From: Pseudomonadota bacterium
Lineage (GTDB): Bacteria > Pseudomonadota > Alphaproteobacteria > Sphingomonadales > Sphingomonadaceae
Assembly (NCBI GenBank): GCA_963205265.1
Contig: CAUJJI010000216.1
Span: forward strand, 1-64,000
Length of the DNA stretch: 64,000 nucleotides
Direction: 5' to 3'
Part shown: positions 1 to 11,542 of the stretch, one piece after another
Layout of the letters: each line of letters starts with the position of its first letter
Numbering within the stretch: the stretch's first letter is position 1
The notes under the pieces: generated by a model
Databases searched by the model: none
The model's input: only the letters and a program-made list of their open reading frames with translations
Told to the model about the DNA's origin: nothing
Translations under genes and position numbers: made by a program

Positions 1-19
1 CACCGCTCCCCGCTTGGCC

Positions 20-59
20 GGCGTTTCCGTCCACGCCCCCCGGGGCCCGGGGAAACGCC
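20..59. terminator. Possible hairpin downstream of the OmpA gene
   Basis: Inverted repeat GGCGTTTCC...GGAAACGCC just after the minus-strand stop at 75; no clear U-tract. Confidence 0.3.
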
Positions 60-74
60 CGGGACGACGAAATG

Positions 75-770
75 CTACTGCCCCTGCTGCCGTGCGGCCT
101 GGACCTGTTCCTGCGAGATCGGCACGATCTTGATCTCGACTCTCCGGTTCCGGCGGCGGCCGTCGTCGGTCATGTTGTCGGCGACCGGCATGGTCTCGCC
201 AAAGCCCTGGCTGCGGATGCGCGAGGGCGCGACGCCGCGCATCGTCAGGTAATTGGCGACGGTGCTCGCCCGGTTTTCCGAAAGCGTCTGGTTGTAGGCG
301 TCGGAACCGGTCGAATCGGTGTGGCCGTAGACGTCGATCAGGCTGTTGGGATACTGATTCATGCTCTGCGCGATCTGGTCGAGCGTGTTGCGGAATTCCG
401 GCCGCAGCGTGTAGCTGCCGACGTCGAACGTCACGCCTTCGGGCAGGTTGACGAGGATCGCCTGGCCATTGTCGGTCGGCGTGATGTCGACCCCGCTGCC
501 CGCGGTACTTTCCTTCAGCTCCCTGATCTGCTTGTCCATCGTGTAGCCGATCGCGCCGCCGGCGATGCCGCCGATGCCGGCGCCGAGGATGCGGCCGGTG
601 CCGCCGCCGATCAGTCCGCCGATCAAGAGCCCGGCGAGGGCGCCGGCCCCGCCGCCGATGGCGGTGCGCGAGACCTTGCGCTCCCCGGTGTTCGGATCGG
701 TCACGCAGGCGGAAACGGTGACCAGCGACAGGGCGGCGAAGCTCGATACGAGCAGGCGGGATTTCTTCAT
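75..770 (-). CDS. OmpA-family outer membrane lipoprotein (glycine zipper + OmpA C-terminal domain)
   Basis: MKKSRLLVSSFAALSLVTVSAC lipobox; glycine-rich zipper; IDVYGHTDSTGSDAYNQTLSENRA and RRNRRVEI motifs; start trimmed from the longer ORF. Confidence 0.9.
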   Translation of the reverse strand: MKKSRLLVSSFAALSLVTVSACVTDPNTGERKVSRTAIGGGAGALAGLLIGGLIGGGTGRILGAGIGGIAGGAIGYTMDKQIRELKESTAGSGVDITPTDNGQAILVNLPEGVTFDVGSYTLRPEFRNTLDQIAQSMNQYPNSLIDVYGHTDSTGSDAYNQTLSENRASTVANYLTMRGVAPSRIRSQGFGETMPVADNMTDDGRRRNRRVEIKIVPISQEQVQAARQQGQ

Positions 771-937
771 GTTCTTCACGTCCCCTTGGCGATCGTGCGA
801 TCGGAAGCAGCCGGCATCCTGACGGCGACAACATGAATGAGCGCTGTGCCGGTCGATTGTCAACGCAGCCCGGCCCTGGCGAGCGATTCGCATCGGCACT
901 TCGCCTTTCTCGTGAAACCTGCTAGCTGCGACACGTT

Positions 938-2251
938 GTGACACCCTTTCCCTGGACCGACGTCCTCGTCATCGCGGGGCTTATTCTCATCAACGGCCTG
1001 TTCTCCATGTCGGAGATGGCGATCGTCTCGGCGCGCCCGGCGCGGCTGAAGGTTGCGGCCGAACGTGGCAGCGGCGGGGCGAAATGTGCGCTGGTGCTGG
1101 CCACCGATCCCGGCAAGTTCCTGTCGACCGTGCAGATCGGCATCACGCTCATCGGCATCGTCGCCGGCGCCTATTCGGGCGCCAGCCTCGGCGGCCCGAC
1201 CGGGGAAAGGCTGGCGGCGCTGGGCCTGCCCGAACGCTATGCCGGCGAGGCCGGCTTTGCCCTGGTGATCGTTGCCACCACCTATCTCAGCCTCGTCGTG
1301 GGCGAGCTCGTGCCCAAGCAGCTGGCGCTGCGCATCGCCGAGCCGATCGCGGTCTTGGCGTCGCGGCCGATGGTGGTGCTGGCGCGGGCGATGGCGCCGT
1401 TCGTCTGGCTGCTCGACCGTTCCTCCGGCCTGCTGCTGCGCCTGCTCGGCCAGCGTCAGCCGAGCGCGCAGGAAGTCACTGCCGAAGAGCTGCACATGAT
1501 CTTCGCCGAAGCCACCCGCTCGGGCGTGATCGAGGAAGACGAGCGCCAGATCATGACCGGCATCATGCGCCTCGCCGATCGCCCGGTGCGCGAACTGATG
1601 ACGCCGCGGACCGAGATCGACTGGGTCGACCGCAAGGCGAGCGAGGCCGAACTGCGGGCGCGCATCAAGGAATCGCCCCATTCGCTGCTGCCGGTGGCCG
1701 ACGGTTCGCCCGACAACATCGTCGGCGTGCTGAAAGTCCGCGACGTGCTGGCGCTGCTGCTTGCCGGCCGCAAGGTGAACATCGGCCGGCAGATGCGCAA
1801 GGCGGAGATCATCCCCGACCAGCTCGACGCCATGGACGCGCTGCGCCTGCTGCAGCAGTCGGACGTGTCGATGGCCATGGTCCACGACGAATACGGCCAC
1901 CTCGAAGGCGTGGTGACGCCGGCCGACCTGCTGTCCGCCATCGTCGGCTCCTTCGTCAGCCACCTCGACGAAGGCGACGAACCGATGATCGTCGTGCGCG
2001 AAGACGGCTCGCTGCTGATCTCGGGCGCGCTGCCGGCGGATGCGCTGGCCGGGCGGCTCGCGATCGACCTGCCCGAGGACCGCGAATATGCGACAGCCGC
2101 GGGCTATGCGCTGTCGGTGCTCAAGCGCCTGCCCAAGGAAGGCGAGCATTTCCACGATCGCGGCTGGCGGTTCGAGATCGTCGACATGGACGGGCTCAAG
2201 ATCGACAAGCTGCTGGTGAGCGCGGTCAAGCCGCAACTGCCGCCGGAGTGA
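938..2251 (+). CDS. Hemolysin-family / CNNM-CorC transporter-like protein (DUF21 + CBS + CorC_HlyC)
   Basis: N-terminal TM DUF21 segment, CBS-like VRELMTPRTEIDWVD..., C-terminal transporter-associated domain. Confidence 0.9.
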   Translation: MTPFPWTDVLVIAGLILINGLFSMSEMAIVSARPARLKVAAERGSGGAKCALVLATDPGKFLSTVQIGITLIGIVAGAYSGASLGGPTGERLAALGLPERYAGEAGFALVIVATTYLSLVVGELVPKQLALRIAEPIAVLASRPMVVLARAMAPFVWLLDRSSGLLLRLLGQRQPSAQEVTAEELHMIFAEATRSGVIEEDERQIMTGIMRLADRPVRELMTPRTEIDWVDRKASEAELRARIKESPHSLLPVADGSPDNIVGVLKVRDVLALLLAGRKVNIGRQMRKAEIIPDQLDAMDALRLLQQSDVSMAMVHDEYGHLEGVVTPADLLSAIVGSFVSHLDEGDEPMIVVREDGSLLISGALPADALAGRLAIDLPEDREYATAAGYALSVLKRLPKEGEHFHDRGWRFEIVDMDGLKIDKLLVSAVKPQLPPE

Positions 2252-2290
2252 GAGCTTCCATATGCCCCGGCCTTCGCCGGGGAGCCATTG

Positions 2291-2701
2291 CTAGCCGCCG
2301 ATGGCGGTCTGAGCTTCGCGGCCGTCGCCTTCGGGAGCCGCAAGGATGTCGCGGGTGACCGAGCCTTTGGCGACGGTCTTGGTGTTGAAATCGCCGACGC
2401 TGGAGCGGATGCCCGCGGCGGAATCGCCGGCGCGGCTGATCGTGTCCCTTTCGACGTCGCTGCGCTGGCTCGGGCCGCCGAACAGCACGTCGAGCGTCTG
2501 CTGCTGCAGGCCGCGGTCGACCGGGCGCGGATCGCCCTGTCCCGGCGGGGTCAGCGCGAAATCGGGCGGCACGACCAGCGGGGTCTGGCGCTGCACGGCG
2601 AATTCGTCCGGTCGGTCGCGGTTGAACAGCCCGCCGCCACCGCAGGCGGAGAGCATGGTCGAAGCGGCGGCAACCAGGACTAGGGCAGTGATCTTACGCA
2701 T
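2291..2701 (-). CDS. DUF3035 lipoprotein (BamF-like)
   Basis: Lipobox LSACGGGG; VVPPDFALTPPG; position next to lspA/ileS. Confidence 0.75.
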   Translation of the reverse strand: MRKITALVLVAAASTMLSACGGGGLFNRDRPDEFAVQRQTPLVVPPDFALTPPGQGDPRPVDRGLQQQTLDVLFGGPSQRSDVERDTISRAGDSAAGIRSSVGDFNTKTVAKGSVTRDILAAPEGDGREAQTAIGG

Positions 2702-2704
2702 GTT

Positions 2705-3226
2705 TCAGCTCTCCGGTGCGGTTTCCGCTGCGGCTTCGCCGGGCTTTTCGCGCGAAAGCAGGGATCGGGCAAGGATTATCAGGACGCCGAAAGTGATTGC
2801 GGCGTCGGCGATGTTGAAGATGAGGAACGGACGGAACTCGCCGAAGTGGAGATCGGCATAGTCGATGACGAAGCCGATCGTCGCTCGGTCGTAGATGTTG
2901 CCCAGCGCGCCGCCGAGCACCAGCGCGAGCGCCACCACGTCGGCCATGGCCTTCTCGCGCAGCATCCACACGCAGACGGCCAGCGCGATCGATGCGGTCA
3001 GCGCGACCAGCAGCCAGCGCATCTCCATCGATTCGGCGGTCAGCAAGCCCAGCGACACGCCGTAGTTTTCGGTCCAGCGCAGGTCGAAGAACGGCAGGAT
3101 CTCGACCACCCGGGTTTCGCGCAGGTCCAGCCTGTTGACCATCAGCCACTTGACCAGCCGGTCCAGGCCGGCGACCGCCGCGGCGATGGCGAGGCCGGTC
3201 AGGCGGCGACGCGCCGGCGTGGTCAT
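2705..3226 (-). CDS. lspA: Signal peptidase II
   Basis: GGALGNIYDRATIGFVIDY and FNIADAAITFG motifs; start overlaps ileS stop. Confidence 0.95.
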   Translation of the reverse strand: MTTPARRRLTGLAIAAAVAGLDRLVKWLMVNRLDLRETRVVEILPFFDLRWTENYGVSLGLLTAESMEMRWLLVALTASIALAVCVWMLREKAMADVVALALVLGGALGNIYDRATIGFVIDYADLHFGEFRPFLIFNIADAAITFGVLIILARSLLSREKPGEAAAETAPES

Positions 3227-6045
3227 CGCGCGGCGTCCCCGGCCGTTTCCAGCGCGCCGACCACGTCTGCGCAGCGGGCGCAAAGCGTGCCGTCCTCGGT
3301 CACTTCCGGCAGGTGGCGCCAGCAGCGGCCGCATTTGTGGTGAGACGTACGGGTCACCGCGATGTCCTGCCCGCGAGTGACTGTCGCGGTGATGAACAGC
3401 TCTTCGAGGTCGGCGTCGGGCGCGTCGGCGGGAACGGTGACTTCGGCTTCGAGGCCGGAGCCGAGAACCTTGTCGCGGCGCAGCGGCTCGATCGCCTCGA
3501 GCACTTGCGCGCGCAGGGCGCGCAAGGCGCTCCACCGTTCGACCAGGCCGGCGTCGTCTTGCGCCGGAAGCTCGGGCCACTCGAGCAGGTGCACGCTGTC
3601 CGCGTCAGGGTAGCGCGTCTGCCACACCTCCTCGGCGGTGAAGACCAGCACCGGCGCGGCGTAGCGGACCAGCGCGTGGAACAGCGTGTCGAGCGTGCTG
3701 CGGTAGGCCATGCGCCGGGGATCGCCGGGGGCGTCGCAATAGAGGCTGTCCTTGCGGATATCGAAGAAGAAGGCCGACAGGTCTTCGTTGCAGAAGTCGG
3801 TCAGCGCGCGGACGTAGGTATTGAAGTCGAAGTCGTCGACCGCCTGCCGCAGCGTCGCGTCGAGCCGGGCCAGCAGCGCAAGCACGTAGCGCTCGAGCTC
3901 GGGCGCCTGCTCTGCCGGCAGCCGTTCGGCCTCGTCGAATCCGTCGAGTGCGCCCAGCAGGTAGCGGAAGGTGTTCCTGAGCTTGCGGTACTGGTCGGCG
4001 ACGCCTTTCAGGATCTCGTCGCCGATGCGATGGTCCTCGGTATAGTCGACCGACAGCGCCCACAGGCGGATGATGTCGGCGCCGTTGGTCTCCATCACTT
4101 TCAGCGGGTCGATGGTGTTGCCCAGCGACTTCGACATCTTCATGCCCTTGGCGTCCATGGTGAAGCCGTGGGTGAGCACCGCCTTGTAGGGCGCGCGGCC
4201 GCGCGTGGCGCAGCTTTCCAGCAGCGAGGACTGGAACCAGCCGCGGTGCTGGTCCGACCCTTCGAGATAGAGGTCGGCAGGCCAGGAGAGGTCGGGCCAG
4301 CGCCCGCTCTCCAGCACGAAGGCGTGAGTCGAGCCCGAATCGAACCAGACGTCGAGGATGTCGGTGACTCGCTCGTAGTCCGCGGCCTGGTAGTCGCCGC
4401 CGAGGTACTCCTGCGCCCGCGCGTCGCACCAGGCGTCGACGCCGCCCTCGCGCACCGCGGCGATGATCCGGGCATTGACTGCCGGGTCGGCAAGGTACTC
4501 GCCGCTCTTGCGGTGGACGAACAGGGTGATCGGCACGCCCCAGGCGCGCTGGCGCGACAGCACCCAGTCGGGCCGCCCCTCGACCATCGAGCCGATGCGG
4601 TTGCGGCCCTTGTCGGGGACGAAGCGGGTGTCGGCGATCGCCTGCAGTGCCTTCTCGCGCAGCGTGTCGCCCTCTCCGGCGCGGTCCATCGGGACGAACC
4701 ACTGCGGCGTGCAGCGGAAGATGACCTTGGCCTTCGAGCGCCAGCTGTGCGGATAGGAATGGCGATAGTCGGTCGATGCCGCCAGCAGCCCCCCGCTTTC
4801 GCGCAGGTCGGAGCAGATCGGCCCGTCGGGCGCGTTGAGCTTGGGATTGATGACCGATGCCTGGCCGCCTTCCTGGTCGCGCCGCGGCCAGACCCAGTCG
4901 GCGCGGTACTTGCCGTCGGCCTCGACGATGAAGGCGGGGTCGATGCCGTGCGCCTTGCACAGGATGAAGTCGTCCTCGCCGTGGTCGGGCGCCATGTGGA
5001 CGAGGCCGGTGCCGCTGTCGGTGGTGACGAAGTCGCCGGGCAGGAACGGCCGCGGGCGCAGGAAGAAGTAGCCGCGGTCGTGCATCGGGTGCCGCGCCGT
5101 GGTGCCGGCCAGCTCCGCCCCCTTGTAGGTCCCCAGCGCATATTCGGACAGCGTCATGCCCTCGGTGAGCCCTTCGGCGACGGGGCCGAGCCCGGTCCGC
5201 GCGAAGAAGGCCTCGAGCAGGTCGACGGCGACGAGGAAGCGGCGTCCGTCGTGCGCGCGGTAGTGGTGGTAGTCCACGTCTGGGCCATAGGCGATCGCCT
5301 GGTTCGCCGGGAGCGTCCACGGCGTGGTCGTCCAGATCACCGCGTGGGCGCCGACCAGCTCGGCAATCGGGCTCTCGATGATCTCGAAAGCGACGTCGAC
5401 CTGGGTTGAAGTGATGTCCTCGTACTCGACTTCGGCTTCGGCCAGCGCGGTCTTCTCGACCGGGGACCACATCACCGGCTTGGCGCCGCGGTAGAGCTGG
5501 CCGCTCTCGGCGAATTTCAGCAGCTCGGTGACGATCGTCGCCTCGGCCTGGAAATCCATGGTCAGGTAGGGATTGTCCCAGTCGCCGTTGATGCCCAGCC
5601 GCTTGAGCTGCTCGCGCTGGGTGTCGACCCAGTGCTGGGCATAGGCGCGGCATTCGGCCCGGAACTCGACCGGGTCGACCTGGTCCTTGTCGAGCTTCTT
5701 CTTGCGGTACTGCTCCTCGACTTTCCACTCGATCGGCAGGCCGTGGCAGTCCCAGCCGGGCACGTAGGGCGCGTCCTTGCCGAGCAGGCTCTGCGTGCGC
5801 ACCACCATGTCCTTGAGGATGTGGTTCAGCGCATGGCCGATGTGCATGTCGCCGTTGGCATAGGGCGGACCGTCGTGCAGGATGAACGTCTCCCGCCCGG
5901 CACGCGCCTCGCGCAGCCGGCGGTAGAGGCCCTGCTCCTGCCAGCGCGCAAGAATGCCCGGCTCCTTCTGCGGCAGGCCGGCCTTCATCGGGAAATCGGT
6001 CTTCGGCAGGAAGACGGTGCTACGGTAATCGCGCTGCTCGGTCAT
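3223..6045 (-). CDS. ileS: Isoleucyl-tRNA synthetase
   Basis: HIGH-type GDMHIGHALN, KMSKSLGN, C-terminal zinc motif CGRCWRHLPEV...CARC. Confidence 0.98.
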   Translation of the reverse strand: MTEQRDYRSTVFLPKTDFPMKAGLPQKEPGILARWQEQGLYRRLREARAGRETFILHDGPPYANGDMHIGHALNHILKDMVVRTQSLLGKDAPYVPGWDCHGLPIEWKVEEQYRKKKLDKDQVDPVEFRAECRAYAQHWVDTQREQLKRLGINGDWDNPYLTMDFQAEATIVTELLKFAESGQLYRGAKPVMWSPVEKTALAEAEVEYEDITSTQVDVAFEIIESPIAELVGAHAVIWTTTPWTLPANQAIAYGPDVDYHHYRAHDGRRFLVAVDLLEAFFARTGLGPVAEGLTEGMTLSEYALGTYKGAELAGTTARHPMHDRGYFFLRPRPFLPGDFVTTDSGTGLVHMAPDHGEDDFILCKAHGIDPAFIVEADGKYRADWVWPRRDQEGGQASVINPKLNAPDGPICSDLRESGGLLAASTDYRHSYPHSWRSKAKVIFRCTPQWFVPMDRAGEGDTLREKALQAIADTRFVPDKGRNRIGSMVEGRPDWVLSRQRAWGVPITLFVHRKSGEYLADPAVNARIIAAVREGGVDAWCDARAQEYLGGDYQAADYERVTDILDVWFDSGSTHAFVLESGRWPDLSWPADLYLEGSDQHRGWFQSSLLESCATRGRAPYKAVLTHGFTMDAKGMKMSKSLGNTIDPLKVMETNGADIIRLWALSVDYTEDHRIGDEILKGVADQYRKLRNTFRYLLGALDGFDEAERLPAEQAPELERYVLALLARLDATLRQAVDDFDFNTYVRALTDFCNEDLSAFFFDIRKDSLYCDAPGDPRRMAYRSTLDTLFHALVRYAAPVLVFTAEEVWQTRYPDADSVHLLEWPELPAQDDAGLVERWSALRALRAQVLEAIEPLRRDKVLGSGLEAEVTVPADAPDADLEELFITATVTRGQDIAVTRTSHHKCGRCWRHLPEVTEDGTLCARCADVVGALETAGDAAR

Positions 6046-6109
6046 AACCAGCCGCCGTTAGAGGAAAGTGGACCTGTAGGAAAGCGTTACGCGGCTGGGG
6101 TGGGTTTGA

Positions 6110-6331
6110 TCACGCGGAGGCGCGGAGACGCGGAGTTCTTTTGGGGTCGGTTCGCGCAGAGGCCGCAGAGAGCGCTGAGAGGGCCAGCTTTACTGCGCCG
6201 CAGGCTTTTCTCATTTCGTTCGTATATGGCGGCACCGTCGGTGGGGAAGGCGGCTTCGCCGCAAGTGCAACCTCTCAGCGCTCTCCGCGGCCTCGGCGCG
6301 AACCAACAAAAACTCCGCGCCTCCGCGTGAA
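6110..6331. repeat. Imperfect long inverted repeat (arms ~6110-6182 and ~6271-6331)
   Basis: CACGCGGAGGCGCGGAG...TCGCGCAGAGGCCGCAGAGAGCGCTGAGAGG is mirrored by CCTCTCAGCGCTCTCCGCGGCCTCGGCGCGAA...CTCCGCGCCTCCGCGTG. Confidence 0.85.
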
Positions 6332-6337
6332 CCCCAA

Positions 6338-7261
6338 TCACCCCAGCAACCGCCGAGCCTCGTCGCAATCACGCTCCATCTGCCCCGTCAGTTCATCGAG
6401 TGTCGCGAACTTCGCCTCGGGCCGCAGGAAGTGGTGGAAGGCGACGTCGATCTCCTGGCCGTAGAGGTCGCCTGAGAAATCGAAGAAGTAGGGCTCGAGC
6501 AGCTCGACCGGCGGATCGAAAGTCGGGCGGATACCGATGTTGGCGGCGCCCTGCAGAGTGCGGCCGTCGGGCAGGTGGCCGGTCACCGCATAGATGCCGT
6601 AGCGCGGCCTGAGGTAGGTGCCGAGCGCGAGGTTGGCGGTGGGAAAGCCGATGGTGCGGCCGCGCTTGTCGCCGTGCTGGACAGCCCCGCGAACGGTGAA
6701 GGGCCGCGTCAGCAGCCGGGTCGCCGTCTCGCAGTCGCCGCCTTTCAGCGCCTCGCGGATGCGGCTGGAGGAAATCGCGCCCTCGGCGTCGTGGACCGCT
6801 CCGACCGTGCGCGCCGAGACGCCGAGCGGTTCGCCCAGCTGTTTCAGCACGGCGGGATTGCCGCCCCGGCGCCGGCCGAAAGTGAAATCCTCGCCGGTGA
6901 CGACGCCGACGGCCCCGACATGTCCGGCGATCATGTCGCGCACGAAGCCTTCCGCGTTCATGGCCGCCAGCGCATCGTCGAAATGGAACACCAGCATCGC
7001 ATCGGCACCCGCCGCCGCGAACAGTTCCTGGCGCTGGTCCAGCGTGGTCAGGCGGAACGGTTCGGCATCGGGGCTGAAATGGCGCACGGGGTGCGGATCG
7101 AAAGTCGCGACGATCGCCGGTCGGCCTTCGGCCTGCGCCCAGCGGATCGCTTCGCCGACCACGGCCTGGTGGCCCTGGTGGAAACCGTCGAAATTGCCCA
7201 GCGCCACCACGGCGCCGCGCAGCTCCTCGGGCATGGGATTGCGATGGTCGAGGCGAATCAT
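6338..7261 (-). CDS. ribF: Bifunctional riboflavin kinase / FAD synthetase
   Basis: ALGNFDGFHQGHQAV, ISSSRIREAL, GFPTANLAL motifs. Confidence 0.95.
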   Translation of the reverse strand: MIRLDHRNPMPEELRGAVVALGNFDGFHQGHQAVVGEAIRWAQAEGRPAIVATFDPHPVRHFSPDAEPFRLTTLDQRQELFAAAGADAMLVFHFDDALAAMNAEGFVRDMIAGHVGAVGVVTGEDFTFGRRRGGNPAVLKQLGEPLGVSARTVGAVHDAEGAISSSRIREALKGGDCETATRLLTRPFTVRGAVQHGDKRGRTIGFPTANLALGTYLRPRYGIYAVTGHLPDGRTLQGAANIGIRPTFDPPVELLEPYFFDFSGDLYGQEIDVAFHHFLRPEAKFATLDELTGQMERDCDEARRLLG

Positions 7262-7268
7262 GGGCGGG

Positions 7269-8820
<1,552 letters not shown>

Positions 8821-8884
8821 GCAGGTCGTCCCGGGCTCGACCCGGGAGCGCCGGCCGCCGGGGATGACGGTGGGGCGGCAGGTT

Positions 8885-9376
8885 TCACTGCGGCTTCTCC
8901 GCCACGCTGTCGCTCTGCGCCGCGCGGAAGGCCTTGAGCCGCTCGGCCAGCGCCGGATCGGTGGTGGCGAGGATCGCCGCCGCCAGCAGGCCGGCATTGG
9001 TGGCCCCGGCCTCGCCGATCGCCAGCGTCCCGACCGGGATGCCCGCCGGCATCTGCACGATCGACAGGAGGCTGTCCTGGCCCGACAGCGCTTTCGACTG
9101 CACCGGCACGCCCAGCACCGGCAGGTGCGTCATCGCCGCGACCATGCCCGGCAGGTGGGCGGCGCCACCGGCGCCGGCGATGATCACCTTGAAGCCCTCG
9201 GCCTCGGCGCCCTTGGCGAAAGCGGTCAGACGGTCGGGCGTGCGATGGGCCGAGACGATCCGCGCGTCATAGGCGACGCCCAGCTTGTCGAGCGCCTCGG
9301 CGGCGCGCTGCATCGTCGCCCAGTCGGACTGGCTGCCCATGACGATCGCGACGACTGCGCCCCCCGCATCTGCCAT
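8885..9376 (-). CDS. purE: 5-(carboxyamino)imidazole ribonucleotide mutase
   Basis: [39 protein letters not shown]. Confidence 0.95.
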   Translation of the reverse strand: MADAGGAVVAIVMGSQSDWATMQRAAEALDKLGVAYDARIVSAHRTPDRLTAFAKGAEAEGFKVIIAGAGGAAHLPGMVAAMTHLPVLGVPVQSKALSGQDSLLSIVQMPAGIPVGTLAIGEAGATNAGLLAAAILATTDPALAERLKAFRAAQSDSVAEKPQ

Positions 9377-9378
9377 GC

Positions 9379-10065
9379 TTATCGCTCCGAAAGGTAATAG
9401 CGCTCCCGCGCCTTCAGGTCATTGTCGAGCTCGTAGACGATCGGCTGGCCGGTCGGGATCTCGAGCCCGGTGATCTCGGCGTCGGAAATGCCGGACAGGT
9501 GCTTGACCAGTGCCCGCAGCGAATTGCCGTGCGCGGCGACCAGCACTGTGGCGCCGGCGCGCAGGTGCGGCACGATGCTGCCTTCGTAGTAAGGCAGGAC
9601 GCGGGCGATCGTGTCCTTGAGGCTTTCCGTATTGGGGATCGGGATGCCGGCATAGCGCGGATCGCGGGCGAGATCGAATTCCGATCCGGATTCCAGCGGC
9701 GGCGGCGGCGTGTCGAAGCTGCGGCGCCAGATCTTGACCTGGTCGTCGCCGTGCCGGGCCGCGGTCTCCGCCTTGTCGAGCCCGGTGAGGCCGCCGTAGT
9801 GCCGCTCGTTCAGCCGCCAGTCCTTGGTCTCGGGGATCCAGAGGATGCCGGCGGCTTCGAGGGCGAAGTGCAGCGTCTTGATTGCCCGTGTCTGGAACGA
9901 GGTGAAGGCCACCGTCGGCAGCAGGCCCTTGTCCGCCAGCAGGCGCCCGGCGGCGCGCGCTTCTTCCTCGCCCTGGGCAGTCAGGTCGACGTCCCACCAG
10001 CCGGTGAAGCGGTTCTCCAGGTTCCACTGGCTCTGGCCGTGGCGGACGAGGATCAGTTGCGGCAA
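9379..10065 (-). CDS. gpmA: 2,3-bisphosphoglycerate-dependent phosphoglycerate mutase
   Basis: [44 protein letters not shown]; probable TTG start. Confidence 0.95.
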   Translation of the reverse strand: MPQLILVRHGQSQWNLENRFTGWWDVDLTAQGEEEARAAGRLLADKGLLPTVAFTSFQTRAIKTLHFALEAAGILWIPETKDWRLNERHYGGLTGLDKAETAARHGDDQVKIWRRSFDTPPPPLESGSEFDLARDPRYAGIPIPNTESLKDTIARVLPYYEGSIVPHLRAGATVLVAAHGNSLRALVKHLSGISDAEITGLEIPTGQPIVYELDNDLKARERYYLSER

Positions 10066-10106
10066 GGTCTTCGGCTCCCGGTTGGGCGATCTGGAAGGGG
10101 GAGCCC

Positions 10107-10262
10107 CTAGCTTTTCGGCGGCGCTTTGGGAAGAGAGGGCTTGTCCTCCCCCTCCAGCGCGCGCGCCTGCGCCTTGCGGCGATGCAGGTTCTCGCGCAGC
10201 TTGGCGGCAAGCCGCTCTTCGCGGGACCGGTCGGGTTCCTTCGTGTCGCCTAGCTTGCTCAT
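10107..10262 (-). CDS. Small hypothetical protein
   Basis: 51-aa [37 protein letters not shown]... upstream of gpmA. Confidence 0.5.
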   Translation of the reverse strand: MSKLGDTKEPDRSREERLAAKLRENLHRRKAQARALEGEDKPSLPKAPPKS

Positions 10263-10387
10263 CGTGCCTTTCCCTGCCCGTGCCGGCGGCAAAGCTCAAG
10301 CGCCGCTTGACATTGCAGGCCTTGCAGACAATAGCGCGCGCCTGCCCGGCGGAGCTAGCGCTCTTACGGGCCCGGCGGATTCGCCAT

Positions 10388-10462
10388 GCTGCTGTAGCTC
10401 AGTGGTAGAGCGCACCCTTGGTAAGGGTGAGGTCGGGAGTTCAATCCTCCCCAGCAGCACCA
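10388..10462 (+). tRNA. tRNA-Thr (anticodon GGT), CCA encoded
   Basis: GCTGCTG...CAGCAGC acceptor stem, CACCC-TTGGTAA-GGGTG anticodon arm, GGGAGTTCAATCCTCCC T-arm. Confidence 0.95.
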
Positions 10463-10464
10463 TC
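10413..10464 (+). repeat. attL-type direct repeat inside tRNA-Thr
   Basis: CACCCTTGGTAAGGGTGAGGTCGGGAGTTCAATCCTCCCCAGCAGCACCATC identical to 52260-52311. Confidence 0.93.
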
Positions 10465-10493
10465 TTTTCAATGAGTTGGGCGGATCCAGGCTA

Positions 10494-10516
10494 TTCCGTA
10501 CGGAAACGGTACGGAA
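10494..10516. repeat. Island-terminal inverted repeat TTCCGTAC-N7-GTACGGAA (left copy)
   Basis: TTCCGTACGGAAACGGTACGGAA; same arms and spacing as 52144-52166. Confidence 0.85.
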
Positions 10517-10623
10517 AGAGGCGTGAAGGAAGGCTGCCAGGCTGCTGTCAGTCCGATGCGAACCGCTCTTCACATAGCGGAGCTCGGTCTCTGAGCGCGG
10601 CGAGCCTAGCTTGCGAGATTTTG

Positions 10624-11322
10624 TCACTCCACCAGGGCAGCAGAGCGACGTTCCTTGTAGGTGCTGCGATCGACGAGATGACGTTCCGAATTGAAATGAT
10701 TGTGCAGGCTGGCGTGGACCGAGGCAAACTTCTGTAGCGACTTCATCTGGCGAAACCGCAGCATCGCCCGCTCCCTTCGTCGAAGGGACAGGTGTGAATT
10801 CTCGGCTCGATTGTTCAGATGGCGGCCCATCTCACGGCGGTCGAGATTACCCCCGATCGCGCATCGCCGCTGGGTATGACCGCAGCCCGTCAGTGACGAT
10901 CTTCTCGGCCTTCCCATGCCGCTTCAGCGCTTTCTTCAGGAAACGCAAAGCCGCCGCATTATCGCGGGTTTTGGTGACGTAGCTTTCCAGGATCTCGCCT
11001 TCATGGTCCACCGCACGCCAGAGATAGTGCATCTCCTCGTTGATCCGCACATAGACCTCGTCGGCGTGCCATTTCCAATGCCGAACCCGCGCATCCGGCT
11101 CACCCGCTGGCGGCGGATATCGGCCGCAAACAGAGGACCGAATCTGTTCCACCACAGCCGCATCGTCTCATGGCAAAGATCGATGCCGCGCTCGAAAAGC
11201 AAATCCTCGAGGTTCCGCAGTGACAGCGGGAAACGGACTTGCATGAGTACGACAAGCCGGATCACTTCGGGCGAGGAGTGGAAATACCGGAACGGATTGG
11301 GCGGATTGCGAGATCTGGCCAT
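10624..11322 (-). pseudogene. IS6-family transposase, frameshifted
   Basis: MARSRNPPNPFRYFHSSPEVIRL... / WKWHADEVYVRINEEMHYLWRAVDHEGEILESYVTKTRDNAAALRFLKKALKRHG / NRAENSHLSLRRRERAMLRFRQMKSLQKF lie in different frames. Confidence 0.9.
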
Positions 11323-11429
11323 GCCCCAGCCCTACCCTGCCATCACACCCTGCAGCAGCCGGAGCAGTTCCTTTGACGGTGTCAGATTTATCAAGGCTCG
11401 GCAGATTGATGCATCCGCTGAATAATTCA

Positions 11430-11444
11430 ATAGCTTTGTTCTAT
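11430..11444. promoter_or_regulatory. Putative LysR-type operator ATAG-N7-CTAT
   Basis: ATAGCTTTGTTCTAT, 12/15 identical to ATAGAATTGTTCTAT at 18619-18633. Confidence 0.5.
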
Positions 11445-11542
11445 TTGAATGACCCAAGAAGCCCTTGCTAGATACCGACTGGATGCGTCCAGCGGAATCC
11501 GAATAAACTGTGCCGGATGCGATTGGCGGAGCGCGAGTCCCA

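Noticed and set aside
860-2236. 458-aa ORF (-) opposite the CorC-like gene
   Set aside because: Antisense shadow ORF, His/Arg/Asp-rich composition
3313-5409. 698-aa ORF (+) opposite ileS
   Set aside because: High-GC antisense shadow ORF without domain signal; ileS is unambiguous
6087-6368. 93-aa ORF (-) inside the ribF-ileS spacer
   Set aside because: Created by the inverted repeat; no plausible protein features
10364-10627. ORF (-) reading ...[25 protein letters not shown]
   Set aside because: Antisense translation of the tRNA-Thr gene and flank, not a protein gene
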